This document shows, one piece after another, positions 1 to 11,103 of a stretch of 64,000 nt of DNA. The DNA comes from Flectonema sp. DT1601 (Eukaryota > Euglenozoa > Diplonemea > Diplonemida > Diplonemidae). The notes beneath the pieces are model-generated. The model was given only the letters and a program-made list of their open reading frames with translations, did no database searches and was not told the origin of the DNA. Within the stretch, counting starts at the first letter, position 1. Every line of letters starts with the position of its first letter. The stretch lies in assembly GCA_964019425.1 (NCBI GenBank), contig OZ025840.1, positions 124,001-188,000 of the forward strand, written 5' to 3'. Both the position numbers and the translations under genes were made by a program.

Positions 1-3000
1 TAGAACCTCCTTCCGTAAGAATGAATATCATAAACATGAACAGCTTTATGATCTCTTACCACGTATAGTTCTTTTATTTTTGCACCTGTCGCACTGTCTA
101 CTGCCTCGAGGCAAACACATGTTGTCTCTGGGCCGACTTCTTCGTCAGGAAAGTAAAAGATGATTGGCTGTTCCCATGGAGGTCTTTCAAAGAATGCTTT
201 TCTAACAGGTTCTGCTAACTCGAGGACCCACTCTTCATGTTCTCCGACCCCTTCAGGGTAGTCTCGCCCTTGTTCTGGAAGTGCTATTCGTGGGTCAGGT
301 GTTTTCCAGTTTTGAACATCCAAGTCCTGTCCAACAATTCTCACCCAGTCTCTGTAAGCAGTCCTTTCAACATCAGCGCACTGAACAGTTCCTAAGTCTT
401 GTGCTACAGATTCAAGTACAGTGTGAACATCAAGATTACCAGCTATTGTAAAGTCTAATGCTCTTAAGTGAGCTGTTTTAAAGGTTAATTGAAGAGTTTG
501 AACATTTACTTCAGTCCCTTGCATTCCTTCAGGTACTACAGATAATGAATCAGTTAGTGACACTCCATGAGTTGGAAGAATACTATTTATGAGTTCACTG
601 GTAGCCTTTTCAACAGCAACAACTTCAGCATCGATCTTTGAGACGTTTTCAATTTCTGTGAACCGACCGATGGAACCGTTTCCTCCAACAAGTCCCCAAC
701 CAGCTGAATAACCATTTTCTTTACAATCCTCAGCTGTGACTCGAGTACCTGATGATGTTGCAGTTAAAACAGCTGATCTCATGACTGCATTGAGTGCTGG
801 TCCTTGATTATCAACCAACCATTGAATCATTGTTCTTCTTCTTGATTGAACTACTTCATAAAGTTCTGTTTCAGGAACATTAAGTAAACCTTGATTCCAA
901 GTATGTCTTGTAGTTAAGAATAGAAATGATGATAGGATAGTGCAATTACTTTCTTCAGTTTGAACTTCTGTAGGTGTGGCAGACCTTTCTAATAATATTA
1001 AATGAGAGTGAATTCGGGATGCGATTTGACTAGCGGCTGTAACAGGTAGAACCGTATCGTCTTTTCGAGCTGGATCAGATTCCATGTCCTCCAAATAAAC
1101 AGATGTGTGATGTTTCATGACTTCCCATATCCAAGCATAAAGCATCGGAACGATGTTATGACGAAGAGTTTCTCTAATCTCTTTATGAATTGATGAGATG
1201 ATTTTGTAATTATTAATCTTAGCTCTGGTGATCTCTTTAAACCTATCAGACATAACAAACATTAAGTAAGTATCAACACGAGCAAGTGTCTTAACTAAAT
1301 ACAATATAACATCAACAGAACTAGTGTTGTGAACTGTTCCCGCATCGAGTTCTAACGCCAATGATAAAAGTTTTAGTAAAGGATCGATCAGTCCTTGAGG
1401 TGAGTTAATAATTTCATTAACAAGTAATCCGTATGGAGTACCAAGAAGGTCATCAGACTCAGTGGGAACTTGTTTTGGGGCCATTCCTTCGAGATGTTGT
1501 GGTAAGAATTTCGAAGGTTCAAACAAAACAGAATCCAACACCCTCTTTATGGTGTCACTACGAAGTGCTGAAACTCTGTCATCAGTAGCAAAGAAGTTCA
1601 ACACTAACGGTATTCTCAAATAAGGAACTGTCAGATACGATAATAGTAATTCAGATTCTCTCTGTGAGAGGACGTCATCAAATGTTGGAAGTGATTTGAT
1701 ATGAAGAACATCATCTTCAGAATGTGACTCCACAGGAAATGTAAATCTTGAAGCAGCAGCAAAAGAAGGCCAACGAGTCTTCTTTGCCTTACAAGTTAAC
1801 ATCTTGTGAAATGAAACAACTTGATATCCCACACATGGTACGTATCTCCATTCTAACTGAGCATTGAATTGTGTGTAATGATTTTGTGATGGAAATGCAT
1901 TCGGAACAGTTGACATCATGTACTTAAAATAGAAACAGATGTCTCGATAGCATTCAAATTCAGGAAAGTTTTTAATAATTAAATAATGAGAATCTGTATC
2001 ACCCACCAGGTATTGAGGTATCGAATGCAATGGGAAAGCATTGTGTTGTGAAATCTGTTGTGTCAGTCTCGAGGATCCTAAATCACGTTTCATTGTTTCT
2101 TCCCATTTAAATAATTTGTGATCAGGGAGGATATTTAGGTTTTCGAAGTAGTCAATCACTCCAGCACGAGCAACAACTAATGATGGTGTTGTTACTTGCA
2201 TTGTGTCTGATTGAGAGAGGAACATACCTAAACCAACACCGTATTTATAAAAGTCTGGTTTAGTCTCTCCAAGTCTACCATTCAAGTGTTGACAAAGAGC
2301 AGATTCCCTGTCAGTTGGTAGTATTCTGAGAACCTTATCAGCCATTGTAGTCATTACTCCCAAGACAACTATTCGATGTGCATCAAACTCAGGTGTCGCT
2401 TTTAATGAAAACACACTAGCAGCCCAATGCTCAGCAAGTCTTTGAAGTAACATTAAGCAATCAAGTTGATGACTGTATTGGATGACTGCTTCATCCCAAA
2501 CACATTTCTTATGTTGTCTTCCAATAGTACAGCCTTTTGGAACTGGTAGTACGTCGAGGAATAAATAAGTTAAAATTGCAACTTTCAAATGAGAACTGTT
2601 TTTAATTACTTCGCTCTGAACTGATAATCTCGTACAGAGACAATCAACATCTCTGAGGGCATCCATCACTTGTTTGAAATCCTCAACGTTTGACGGTACA
2701 GCTAAGAAGTCTGAAGGAATGAATCTTGGTTGTGGAATCTCTGGACCAGCCATGTCGTCTACATCACATTCTCTACGTAAACATTCAATTAAAGGAAACA
2801 ATTGACCCTGAGATGTTAATTCTTTATTCGACGTCAAATCCAGTGGTGGCGGTGGCGCAGTCGCACCATCATCCTCACAAGGCATCTTTTGCACTAAGTC
2901 AACAACAAAATCTATCGTTCTCTTAGTACCAGTTAAGTCGTAAGCTGTCTTTAGTGATACTCTGGCTAAGTCTTGACAGGCAATTGTGATTAGTTTCTTT

Positions 3001-4058
3001 GATGAAACAGGTACTTCTCTAACAACGTGTAAATCATTTATTGTCCACTTTAGAAGCTGACGTTTCATATGCAAAGCAAATAGTTGTGCGAGTTCTTTTC
3101 GCATTCCTTGTCTACGGAGAAGATATTTGACTGAATGTTGAAGTGCTCTCCATTGTTGACCTTTAGCTGATCTTGAAGGTGTTTTGAAAGCAGCGATGTT
3201 TTCTTTTCCGCTTCCGTTTGTTCTCCAGTGAGCTACCGCGTCGTCGAAAGTTGGGAATTGTAATTCTGTTAACCATCCGTAAAGTTTATGATAGAGGACT
3301 TCTGTTGCTAAAGGTTTCGCTTGTTTTGTCATATTACGAGCTGAGACTATCCACAGCCACCAACCTTCATCTCCAGCTCTACTCTTTGGGATGTTATCAA
3401 CTCCAATGACAGTTTGCATTTTGAGCTTTGCAGGAGCGGTTGCGACTTTTGGATGACAAGGATTAGATATCATGGTATCAACAAAAGCAACATGAACTGT
3501 TTCTGATTCCAATCCCTCCTCAAGAATATCAGTAGATGATGGTAGCTCATGAACTACAAGAATACAACCTGTTCCTACAGCACCCATCATTGGAAAGACT
3601 AATATCTCACCAGGTCTGAGTGCTTTTATTCTTTTTCCTATTTCTGACACTAACGATGTTATACAGTGGCTATAAGTTGATTCTGCTACGTAAGAAGCTT
3701 TTCTCCATGCTGCTCCACATACTCTAAGACCATGACCAATAGTCCTGCAGTGTTGTAAGTCAGCTGGAGAGAAGTCTTCTTGCAATGCTATTTCTTGTTC
3801 AATAAGGGTCCGCTGCATGAGAAAATCAAATGCCTCGAAATTCTTTTCAATATTCCCCTCTGCTGGTTGTAAAATAGATTCACAACACTGCGCTGCGAAT
3901 GCGTAAGTATCCCAAATCGGTTTCGCTTTTTTCGAAATCGGATACAGCGATGTGTGCATCGGAGGTGGAACTCCCTTCCTTTTCGTATTCTCTTTCTCTC
4001 TCTCTTTTAACTCATTCTGCCATTGCTCGTGGATAGGTAACGACTTCACTACCGACAT
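1..4058 (-). CDS. Large protein of unknown function, incomplete at the left edge
   Basis: An uninterrupted minus-strand frame begins with ATG at 4056-4058 and runs off position 1, giving more than 1,350 residues. It starts MSVVKSLPIHEQWQNELKER, followed by a charged helical stretch. Around residue 145 there is a segment with LRPGEILVFPMMGAVGTG, and around residue 800 a hydrophobic segment with LTVPYLRIPLVLNFFA. Both resemble, from memory, segments of very large conserved protist proteins of unknown function, but I cannot name the family. There is no signal peptide or clear membrane span. The frame has no internal stops or obvious introns, so it looks functional. The true C-terminus lies outside the window. 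The frame is secure; the function is unknown. Confidence 0.85.
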   Translation of the reverse strand, partial: MSVVKSLPIHEQWQNELKEREKENTKRKGVPPPMHTSLYPISKKAKPIWDTYAFAAQCCESILQPAEGNIEKNFEAFDFLMQRTLIEQEIALQEDFSPADLQHCRTIGHGLRVCGAAWRKASYVAESTYSHCITSLVSEIGKRIKALRPGEILVFPMMGAVGTGCILVVHELPSSTDILEEGLESETVHVAFVDTMISNPCHPKVATAPAKLKMQTVIGVDNIPKSRAGDEGWWLWIVSARNMTKQAKPLATEVLYHKLYGWLTELQFPTFDDAVAHWRTNGSGKENIAAFKTPSRSAKGQQWRALQHSVKYLLRRQGMRKELAQLFALHMKRQLLKWTINDLHVVREVPVSSKKLITIACQDLARVSLKTAYDLTGTKRTIDFVVDLVQKMPCEDDGATAPPPPLDLTSNKELTSQGQLFPLIECLRRECDVDDMAGPEIPQPRFIPSDFLAVPSNVEDFKQVMDALRDVDCLCTRLSVQSEVIKNSSHLKVAILTYLFLDVLPVPKGCTIGRQHKKCVWDEAVIQYSHQLDCLMLLQRLAEHWAASVFSLKATPEFDAHRIVVLGVMTTMADKVLRILPTDRESALCQHLNGRLGETKPDFYKYGVGLGMFLSQSDTMQVTTPSLVVARAGVIDYFENLNILPDHKLFKWEETMKRDLGSSRLTQQISQHNAFPLHSIPQYLVGDTDSHYLIIKNFPEFECYRDICFYFKYMMSTVPNAFPSQNHYTQFNAQLEWRYVPCVGYQVVSFHKMLTCKAKKTRWPSFAAASRFTFPVESHSEDDVLHIKSLPTFDDVLSQRESELLLSYLTVPYLRIPLVLNFFATDDRVSALRSDTIKRVLDSVLFEPSKFLPQHLEGMAPKQVPTESDDLLGTPYGLLVNEIINSPQGLIDPLLKLLSLALELDAGTVHNTSSVDVILYLVKTLARVDTYLMFVMSDRFKEITRAKINNYKIISSIHKEIRETLRHNIVPMLYAWIWEVMKHHTSVYLEDMESDPARKDDTVLPVTAASQIASRIHSHLILLERSATPTEVQTEESNCTILSSFLFLTTRHTWNQGLLNVPETELYEVVQSRRRTMIQWLVDNQGPALNAVMRSAVLTATSSGTRVTAEDCKENGYSAGWGLVGGNGSIGRFTEIENVSKIDAEVVAVEKATSELINSILPTHGVSLTDSLSVVPEGMQGTEVNVQTLQLTFKTAHLRALDFTIAGNLDVHTVLESVAQDLGTVQCADVERTAYRDWVRIVGQDLDVQNWKTPDPRIALPEQGRDYPEGVGEHEEWVLELAEPVRKAFFERPPWEQPIIFYFPDEEVGPETTCVCLEAVDSATGAKIKELYVVRDHKAVHVYDIHSYGRRF

Positions 4059-4328
4059 ATTGAGTGCCTCAGTAAAGTTTGAACAATAGTAGTATAGGTA
4101 ACGGGGAGGAAGAAAGAACTAGTCCTATTTGAGGGGAACAATAAAACGTTTAAAATAATTTAATAAAACTAATCAAACCTGTTCTCTCTTACATAACATT
4201 AACAAGAGAGATCTAGGCCTCGATGATGAAATATGAACTCGGGAGAGTTATATCCATCGACGAGTCAAAAAAACAACAAAAAAAATCGAAGAGAAAAAAA
4301 AACGGGTAAATATAACAATAATGAAATG

Positions 4329-5375
4329 CTACAAAGTCTCTGAACCAGATGACGTTATAATTAAATTAGACGTATGAAGACTTCTCGGCATACAACCACT
4401 GAATGATGCAGTAACTTCACACTTAGCTGGGTGTTGAGAAGGTGTTGCAAACACCCAGTTTATTGTTGGGTGAGAGCTCCGAATGCAGTTAGTGCTCAGA
4501 TCTGGTGCTGCTTTTGGAACTCGAAATTGGAAGTCACTTTTTTGACTTGTAGTCCAGGTGTTGAGTCCATCACTCTCTTCATTCTGCCACACAGGACGAG
4601 TCGCAGATAAACGAGATTGTTGTGAACTCCAATGACCGATACTACATCCTCTATGAAGTGATGAGTTAACTGGTTGAATGAGGTCAAGCCAACTAGTGTC
4701 TAGTGATGGGTTCATTCTGTTGTTGTTCTTAAATCGTAATTGTTGTTTTCGTAATACAGGAGGATGCTTCACTCCACGCTCACCAATTAATGATGTCGTG
4801 TCATATCTCTGTTGAAATGTACTGCTGTAGTGAGAAAATTTCAATCCCGACATTGAACAAATTCCTCCAAAAACAGTTCTCACTGAGGCTTCTGTTTCTG
4901 GTCCTCCATTAACAATTGCCCAGAATAGAGAACGATCATGGTAGTCAGTTCTTAGTATTGGTGAGAAGTAGAGTCGAAGTAGGACTCTGGCTCTTTTTAT
5001 ATTGCGAATCATTAATGGATCATCTTTATAGTTAACAATCAATGCAGGTAGCGAAGATGTTTTTACATCAATGTCAGCATCGATTCCACTCGGTCGACTA
5101 CTTTCACATATCCCTCTGAGAACTTTTCTAAACAATTTTTGATTTCTTTTCGGAGATTCTGAATACCACTGCTCTGCTAAGCTGAGCCACTTGTCTGCAA
5201 TCACTCCCCGACATCTTCCTTTTATAATATGTTTTATTTTATCATTTCGTAAAACTTCTTCAAGCTTTCTTCGTAGAGCCTCTTCCTCTTCAACACGAGA
5301 TTTCTTAATAAGACTTGCACACTTCCACTTACTTATGTAGTGTAACTTAGTAGGTTCGATATTGCCAGCCTGCAT
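4329..5375 (-). CDS. Hypothetical protein, 348 aa
   Basis: An open frame from ATG (5373-5375) to TAG (4329-4331). The first 110 residues are basic and helical (KKSRVEEEEALRRKLEEV). Residues 110-180 contain an aliphatic stretch with RARVLLRLYFSPILR. The C-terminal half is rich in Ser, Thr, Gln and Asn and is probably disordered. I recognise no catalytic motif, signal peptide or membrane helix. It sits 270 bp downstream of the start of the large left-edge gene and 290 bp from the end of the IQ/coiled-coil gene, in the same orientation as both. Homology search is needed for function. Confidence 0.75.
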   Translation of the reverse strand: MQAGNIEPTKLHYISKWKCASLIKKSRVEEEEALRRKLEEVLRNDKIKHIIKGRCRGVIADKWLSLAEQWYSESPKRNQKLFRKVLRGICESSRPSGIDADIDVKTSSLPALIVNYKDDPLMIRNIKRARVLLRLYFSPILRTDYHDRSLFWAIVNGGPETEASVRTVFGGICSMSGLKFSHYSSTFQQRYDTTSLIGERGVKHPPVLRKQQLRFKNNNRMNPSLDTSWLDLIQPVNSSLHRGCSIGHWSSQQSRLSATRPVWQNEESDGLNTWTTSQKSDFQFRVPKAAPDLSTNCIRSSHPTINWVFATPSQHPAKCEVTASFSGCMPRSLHTSNLIITSSGSETL

Positions 5376-5664
5376 TACTTGTAGATTCTGATAGAATTTA
5401 GAAAAGTTGTGAAATTAATCAAAAAAAAGAAAACACAAAATCAAAGGTACTTCTCATCATAATCCCCACCTATAACTAGAGAGGATTTGTTATATATTTC
5501 CTATAGCACAGTTGTGTGAACGAACAAAACCAAAACAAAAACAGCTGCAGCAGCAGCAATAACGAAAGCAGCTGTGAAGTGCCGTGTCAATTGCCAACGA
5601 GGGAGCAAAAACAAAAAATAAAAACGAAAACGGAAAAAAACGTATCAATAAACAACAATAAGTT

Positions 5665-8358
5665 TTATTCTGAGAGTCCAGTTACCTCATCGGGAAGGGT
5701 GTCCCAAAATTCTCTAGTGGAGTTTAGAATAATTTGATTGTAAAGAATCACAATAGCTTCTCGACCAACTATCTCCTTACGATGAATCGAGCGGGCATCG
5801 AACTGCAGCAGAATTGTTGAAATATTTGGTTTAGTTTGCTTCGTAAGTGTCAGTGACGTGAAGGTAGCATTAGTTTCAAGTTGCTGCGACAACAACACAT
5901 CTTCTGGAACTGGATCAAGAATAGCGATGGAGGGAACCTCTAACGCCACTGCAGCGATTCGTTTTTTATGAGCATCTTTCTTTCGCATTCGTAGTCTTCT
6001 AACGACTGCCCTTGAGAGAATCATTCGACCAAATCCCTGCATCTTAGCGATCGAATGCAATTTATCCTTCCAAGTCTTGATTCGTGAAATATAACCTTTC
6101 CCAATCCTCTGTAAAGTATTGAGAGCATCCTGTTCAATTTTCATCACAACTGCTTCGAGACAAACAAGTGCTGCAGTCCCAGTGATGCAAGCATCCCGTG
6201 GCATGTTATTACTACGTTCTTTCTTAGCTGAAGGAGGTCTCACTTTGGGAATGACACTATCAATCTTTTTAACAGTTGGATAGTTATATTGCGAAGTATC
6301 GACGTTGATGAACGGAAGCAGCTGCTGTTTTGCTGAGTCAACGTCCAAGTGATTACAATGAAGTTTATCGTATACTTCAATACAATGATTCTCAATGGAT
6401 CTAATTTTATTTCTAACCAGTTCTTCTCTCGTATAAAATTCAATAATCGGAAAATCTTCTGTAAAATGATAGGCACTCTCTCCCTCAACAAAAACTCTGT
6501 TATGCGATTCTACCGCAGTTAGGATATGAAAATATATCTTCTTCCTGTTTGATGCTTCGTTTGAAAGGATCGCATCACGTGTGAGATATTCTTGTTTCCA
6601 ATTCTGTTCTGATTGTAAGTAAAGATAATGACCTGCTGCTGTTTCCCATAATAATAATCTTTGGTGTCGTTCAGCATACTCTAATTGAGATATAAGTGTT
6701 TCCGTTTGATCAGAATAAAAATCAATTCTCATTTTCTTAACTTCAACAGCGTAGTTTTCAAGTCTTGAATGGGATAAGTATTCCCACATGTGAATCTGGT
6801 CTCTTGATTGTGATTCCGAAGTTGAAAGAGCTCCCAATAGTCTGGTTGATTGTTGGAGTTTTCCAAGTTGATTAAAGCAAGCAGATATCAACATTTGATG
6901 ATTTGCAATGAAATAAGCGACGATGGCCAATCGATGAGTCGCTTCATCAATAAGTATCTTGTCTTTGACAGAATCAAACAGAACATCAACTTGAACAGAA
7001 AATAACTCTCTGTAAATATGTCTTCTTCTGATCTGTTCTTCATCTTCCAGTGATGACAGCGCAGTTTGAAATGCTTGGCTTCGGATAGAAGCTTCTTGCT
7101 GATCAACTACAGACAGGTAGGCAGAGTCGGTACTGATTTCAAGTCCTTTTCTTACCCATTTCTCACTTTCTTGAATATCATACAATGATTGAAGGATGTC
7201 GTTAATAGTTTGATTTAATATTTTATATCGATGTTGAATTGAATTATAACAATTGCGTTCAATCGATTCTATTGTTTCACGAGAAGATAATTCCGATTTC
7301 GCAATTAGTCGACGAGCAGGTTCACCTTGAACGACAACACATTGAACATCACACCATCCTCTTTGAAATGTAATCCAATGCTGAAGATGTTCTGATGCTG
7401 AAATATGCTCCAGTTCGGTTCTGGCTTCCCATTCTATTCGCTCAACATGTTGAACAGATTCTAACCAGGCAGCTGAGTGGATCGTTCGTTGGAATTTTAG
7501 TAAAAGTAATGATCTAGAACCTTGTTCCCATTGGAATACGTATCCTCTATTTATTGTTTCCTTTCCCGGAACGTCCATCATCCGAAGCTGTTTAAAACCA
7601 TCTCGAACACGTTGATGTGTTTTCAACAAACTGACTAACAATTCATCTTCTGACTCTCCTCTCTCAAACAGTTCCAACTGCTCAAATGAAAGCCTTTCCC
7701 GCCGAAGGTGTTCTAAGCGTGAATAGTTCGATTCCCGGTGTCTGATTATTTCATCAAAGCTTACTTTTTCATCAAAATTGTCAGAGTGTCTAGAATGGAG
7801 TGCTGATAATTCCGTGTGAGAGTTGATTTCGAGAAGTGATCTATTTCTCCATTCCAAGTGAGGTAGTTGTATGATAGTATTTATCATTTCATTGGGTGTT
7901 ATCGATATTGAACGAGTTTGGTTCTCCTCTCTAAATATTGAAATTGATCCAGCTGAGTGTTCTTCCATAAGTTGTGATAAACAAATAGAAAAGTTAGGTA
8001 ACAGACCAGGTGATGTTACTCTGAATTGTGTTGTTAGAACCTGCCAAACAACATTAGCTTCGTTAGTAAGATCAAAACGTTGATCTACTTCAGTAAATCT
8101 GATGGAGTCTCTTTTAATCATTTGATGCTCAGCGTCACATGCTAACAATTCAACATGAGTTCTTCTTCTGACTTCATTACTAATAACAACAGATCTTAAA
8201 TTATCTTCAGCTTCTACCAAAAGTTGCATCGTCGGAATTCCCTTCACAGCTCTCTTCAGTACAGTACTTCTCTTCTCAAACTTACGAGTCCCATCTGCAT
8301 ACCGCATCCCCATCATGTGTACGGGTTGTCGCACTCGTGGTGGTGCTGGTACCAGCAT
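5665..8358 (-). CDS. Coiled-coil protein with IQ-like motifs, 897 aa
   Basis: The frame opens with ATG at 8356-8358 and ends at 5665; an AATAAA on the minus strand immediately follows the stop. Residues 1-730 are dominated by charged heptad-like helices rich in Glu, Arg, His and Ser. At about 745-795 two adjacent IQ-like motifs occur (LQRIGKGYISR and MQGFGRMILSR), followed by the basic run RRLRMRKKDAHKKR; such motifs usually bind calmodulin or centrin. A cytoskeletal or axonemal scaffold is an inference from architecture and from the kinesin gene next door. The frame stays open upstream to a possible acceptor (TATCAG), so a 5' UTR intron at roughly 8377-8440 is conceivable but unproven. Confidence 0.85.
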   Translation of the reverse strand: MLVPAPPRVRQPVHMMGMRYADGTRKFEKRSTVLKRAVKGIPTMQLLVEAEDNLRSVVISNEVRRRTHVELLACDAEHQMIKRDSIRFTEVDQRFDLTNEANVVWQVLTTQFRVTSPGLLPNFSICLSQLMEEHSAGSISIFREENQTRSISITPNEMINTIIQLPHLEWRNRSLLEINSHTELSALHSRHSDNFDEKVSFDEIIRHRESNYSRLEHLRRERLSFEQLELFERGESEDELLVSLLKTHQRVRDGFKQLRMMDVPGKETINRGYVFQWEQGSRSLLLLKFQRTIHSAAWLESVQHVERIEWEARTELEHISASEHLQHWITFQRGWCDVQCVVVQGEPARRLIAKSELSSRETIESIERNCYNSIQHRYKILNQTINDILQSLYDIQESEKWVRKGLEISTDSAYLSVVDQQEASIRSQAFQTALSSLEDEEQIRRRHIYRELFSVQVDVLFDSVKDKILIDEATHRLAIVAYFIANHQMLISACFNQLGKLQQSTRLLGALSTSESQSRDQIHMWEYLSHSRLENYAVEVKKMRIDFYSDQTETLISQLEYAERHQRLLLWETAAGHYLYLQSEQNWKQEYLTRDAILSNEASNRKKIYFHILTAVESHNRVFVEGESAYHFTEDFPIIEFYTREELVRNKIRSIENHCIEVYDKLHCNHLDVDSAKQQLLPFINVDTSQYNYPTVKKIDSVIPKVRPPSAKKERSNNMPRDACITGTAALVCLEAVVMKIEQDALNTLQRIGKGYISRIKTWKDKLHSIAKMQGFGRMILSRAVVRRLRMRKKDAHKKRIAAVALEVPSIAILDPVPEDVLLSQQLETNATFTSLTLTKQTKPNISTILLQFDARSIHRKEIVGREAIVILYNQIILNSTREFWDTLPDEVTGLSE

Positions 8359-8569
8359 TTCAGCTGGTCTTGTTTCCCCGAACTGATATAAATAATTATA
8401 ATAACAATTGAGATAAAGTAATATCGATAGTCAACCTCACCTGACTCACATGTGTTCTGTAGAATGTAGAGGATGTGTAATTGCTCTCTAGCTATTCAAG
8501 ACTAAAACTAATAAACAAAAACGGCTAAGGGTGTAAATATGTTTTCTTCACTGTGAAGTGAGCTGCTTC

Positions 8570-10786
8570 CTAAACTGGTAGTCCTCTAACGTGACTTAAT
8601 TTAGTTTTTGTTTCAGTCGTTATTTCGATTGGATCTTCAGGTGTTTCGTTACTGTTTGGGAGTCCTCTCAGTTGAGAATATCTCAGTTGTTGTTTTTCAC
8701 AATTATGAATACCATCATCAGGTACTTGATGCTGTTCATCATCTGTTGTTGTAGTATCAGTTGAATCATCTTCTTGACTGCTGTCTAAATCATGATATGG
8801 ACTGTTATGTTGTCTTGTTGGATCTAATTCAAGAAGCTCTCTCTCGACGTCATTAATCATACTTTCGAGTAAGTCAGATGGACCATCGTAGTACTCATCT
8901 CTGTTGAAAGACGATTCTGGGATATCTGTTTCACTTTCAGAGATTGTTTCTACTGATATTTGACTTGAGATTTCTTCAACATCAATTTCCGAATCTTCAA
9001 TCAGAAGTTTGTTATATTTTTCAAGTTGTCGTTCAATGTGATTTTCCAAATCAGATATCGTTGTTACGTTTTCAATTTCTTTATTAGTGTTCGTTTGTTG
9101 GTTCCAATCTTGTTTAATTTGATGATGTGTTTCTGATACAGATTCAACCTGTATCTCAACACTAATAATGTCACTAAGATTATTACAAAGGAATTGTATG
9201 TACGAATGAGATAGCTGTTGGTGTTGATGAAAATTTGATAAGAGATCGTCTTTGTTTTGTTCCTGAATGTCTTCTTCTTGTTGCTGTTTATCAACGTCAA
9301 AGAATTTTTGAATGCTGCCTAAACATGATGAATGCTCTTGTTGTAGTTTTGTTAATATTTTTTTATTATTTTCTAAATTTGATTTTAATTCCGACTGGAT
9401 TTCCCCTTCTTTGTCGATCTCAGACACCTCAGAATGAATATGGTCGTTGTGAACTGATTCTTCTTTTTCGATTTCTTTTTTTATTTTTGGTTCTTGCGAT
9501 TGTTCTTTTTGAAGACGATTCTCAACTATCTGAGTTTGCTTATTAAAATTTTCAACAGCTTCCCTCGCAATGACGTCTCTCTGATTTCGTACGAAGGCAT
9601 TATTGTCTACTTCTTGTTGAAGCTGTCGTTGTTTAAGAATCTCCTGATAGCCTGAAATAGATTGTCCTGGAACACAAATAAAGTCATAGGCAGCCTTACA
9701 AATTCGAAGCTCCGAATGTAGCTCATGAATAATCCGTAGTTTGTTATTGTATGCTTCAACAGACTGAACGTTGATATTTTGAGCTGATGCTTTGATGTTT
9801 TTAACACAGTCTGCGAATCTTAGAGTCGAAACTGTTTCGAAGTAATTGCTCATAGATGGGCTGATATTACTTATTAGGAACACTCTCGACTGTGGATCAA
9901 TGAAACAACTTTTAAGAAGTCGAGTCAGCTTGGAATCTCTGTATGAAACGTGAGAACTTCCTTTATTTAAGTCATGGATAACCTTCCCCATTGATGATAA
10001 TGATTTGTTTATAAATTTTGCTTCTTCAAATGCCTTTCCAACAACCTGACTTTTCTTTATTCGCTCTGACCCCGCTAGGTCAACGATACATATCCGACTC
10101 CTTAAAACTGTTTTTTCAGTAGTGTTACCCTCTGTTTTTAAAGCTCTTTGAGTTATATCGACAATAAAGAGAGCATGAGATCTTGACGAGGTGCTATTCA
10201 TAGAGGTTTTGCATTGTGATCGTTGTGAGTCAGCTGTTTTAAAAACCAGAAGAGCATCACTCAAGTCGAGGACGTCTCGAGTAGTTATATCAATGCAGTT
10301 GCAAGAATGTTCATTTTCGTGGAGTTTTAGTACGCTTCTGTCATTCAGGAGGTCTCTAGGCTCGTCGTTGTAAACCTCAACAGCACTTAGAGATAATTTC
10401 ATATCAATTTCATCAGAGCGGATCTTTTTATACTCAAGCAAGTCAGATAACAGTCTGAGGTAGATGCCTACCTGATCAGTTATATGTGCTCCTGTTACTT
10501 CACCCAGTACAGTGTGAGTCTTACCGCTTCCAGTTTGTCCGTAAGCAAATAATATTCCGTTGTGACCACACATTGCGCCATCGATTAGTTCAGGTCCACA
10601 TTCTGAATATATTTCTCGTTGTGTTGTTTCTAAACTAAATACTTTATCAAATTGAAATGCACGTGATTCCTCATCAGATTTTATGATTGTAACAGATGAC
10701 TCATCTGAGTACACACAACTAGTGGTGTATCGTTCTCTTGAGTTTGGAGGTCGGACTCGCACAACCACCTCCACATGTCGTTGCAT
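8570..10786 (-). CDS. Kinesin with N-terminal motor, 738 aa
   Basis: A full N-terminal kinesin motor spans residues 4-335. Visible motifs are the P-loop GQTGSGKT (83-90), switch I NSTSSRSH (197-204), switch II DLAGSE (236-241), the microtubule-binding element SYRDSKLTRLL (281-291) and the closing LRFADCVKNIK (322-332). All nucleotide-contact motifs are intact, so an active microtubule motor is expected. The tail (340-738) has a short coiled coil, then long acidic, Gln/Asn/Ser/Thr-rich, probably disordered stretches without a cargo domain I recognise. The subfamily is uncertain: the end of the motor resembles plus-end-directed transport kinesins, but the tail does not settle it. The start is the ATG just before MQRHVEVVVRVRPP. 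Confidence 0.97.
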   Translation of the reverse strand: MQRHVEVVVRVRPPNSRERYTTSCVYSDESSVTIIKSDEESRAFQFDKVFSLETTQREIYSECGPELIDGAMCGHNGILFAYGQTGSGKTHTVLGEVTGAHITDQVGIYLRLLSDLLEYKKIRSDEIDMKLSLSAVEVYNDEPRDLLNDRSVLKLHENEHSCNCIDITTRDVLDLSDALLVFKTADSQRSQCKTSMNSTSSRSHALFIVDITQRALKTEGNTTEKTVLRSRICIVDLAGSERIKKSQVVGKAFEEAKFINKSLSSMGKVIHDLNKGSSHVSYRDSKLTRLLKSCFIDPQSRVFLISNISPSMSNYFETVSTLRFADCVKNIKASAQNINVQSVEAYNNKLRIIHELHSELRICKAAYDFICVPGQSISGYQEILKQRQLQQEVDNNAFVRNQRDVIAREAVENFNKQTQIVENRLQKEQSQEPKIKKEIEKEESVHNDHIHSEVSEIDKEGEIQSELKSNLENNKKILTKLQQEHSSCLGSIQKFFDVDKQQQEEDIQEQNKDDLLSNFHQHQQLSHSYIQFLCNNLSDIISVEIQVESVSETHHQIKQDWNQQTNTNKEIENVTTISDLENHIERQLEKYNKLLIEDSEIDVEEISSQISVETISESETDIPESSFNRDEYYDGPSDLLESMINDVERELLELDPTRQHNSPYHDLDSSQEDDSTDTTTTDDEQHQVPDDGIHNCEKQQLRYSQLRGLPNSNETPEDPIEITTETKTKLSHVRGLPV

Positions 10787-11103
10787 TTTCGCATACGAAA
10801 ACGATTCTGTTTTATAACTAAATCTGATGTTTGATTTTCACATAATATTTGTTGATAGTCATACAACAACATAATGGGTAGGGCTAAAATAAAAAAACTT
10901 TGCAATGGGCGCAGTCACTGACTATTACTGTAAAGTACGTCATAAACAAGCCGAGGCGCACTTTGAGACAACGAACACAAAAGAAGACAAGTTAGGATAA
11001 GATTAGCTGATTAGAGCAAGTCCTGACAAATCTAAAAGTAGATACAGAAAACGTGTAAAAGATTAATCCCAAAATAGTAATAAGGGAGTACTGTGTAAAT
11101 GAA
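10787..11103. other. Intergenic gap, kinesin / TPR gene
   Basis: About 317 bp between the kinesin start and the stop of the TPR gene. It is AT-rich, and I see no coding frame, RNA gene or repeat. It must hold the kinesin 5' leader and the TPR 3' region. Confidence 0.5.
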
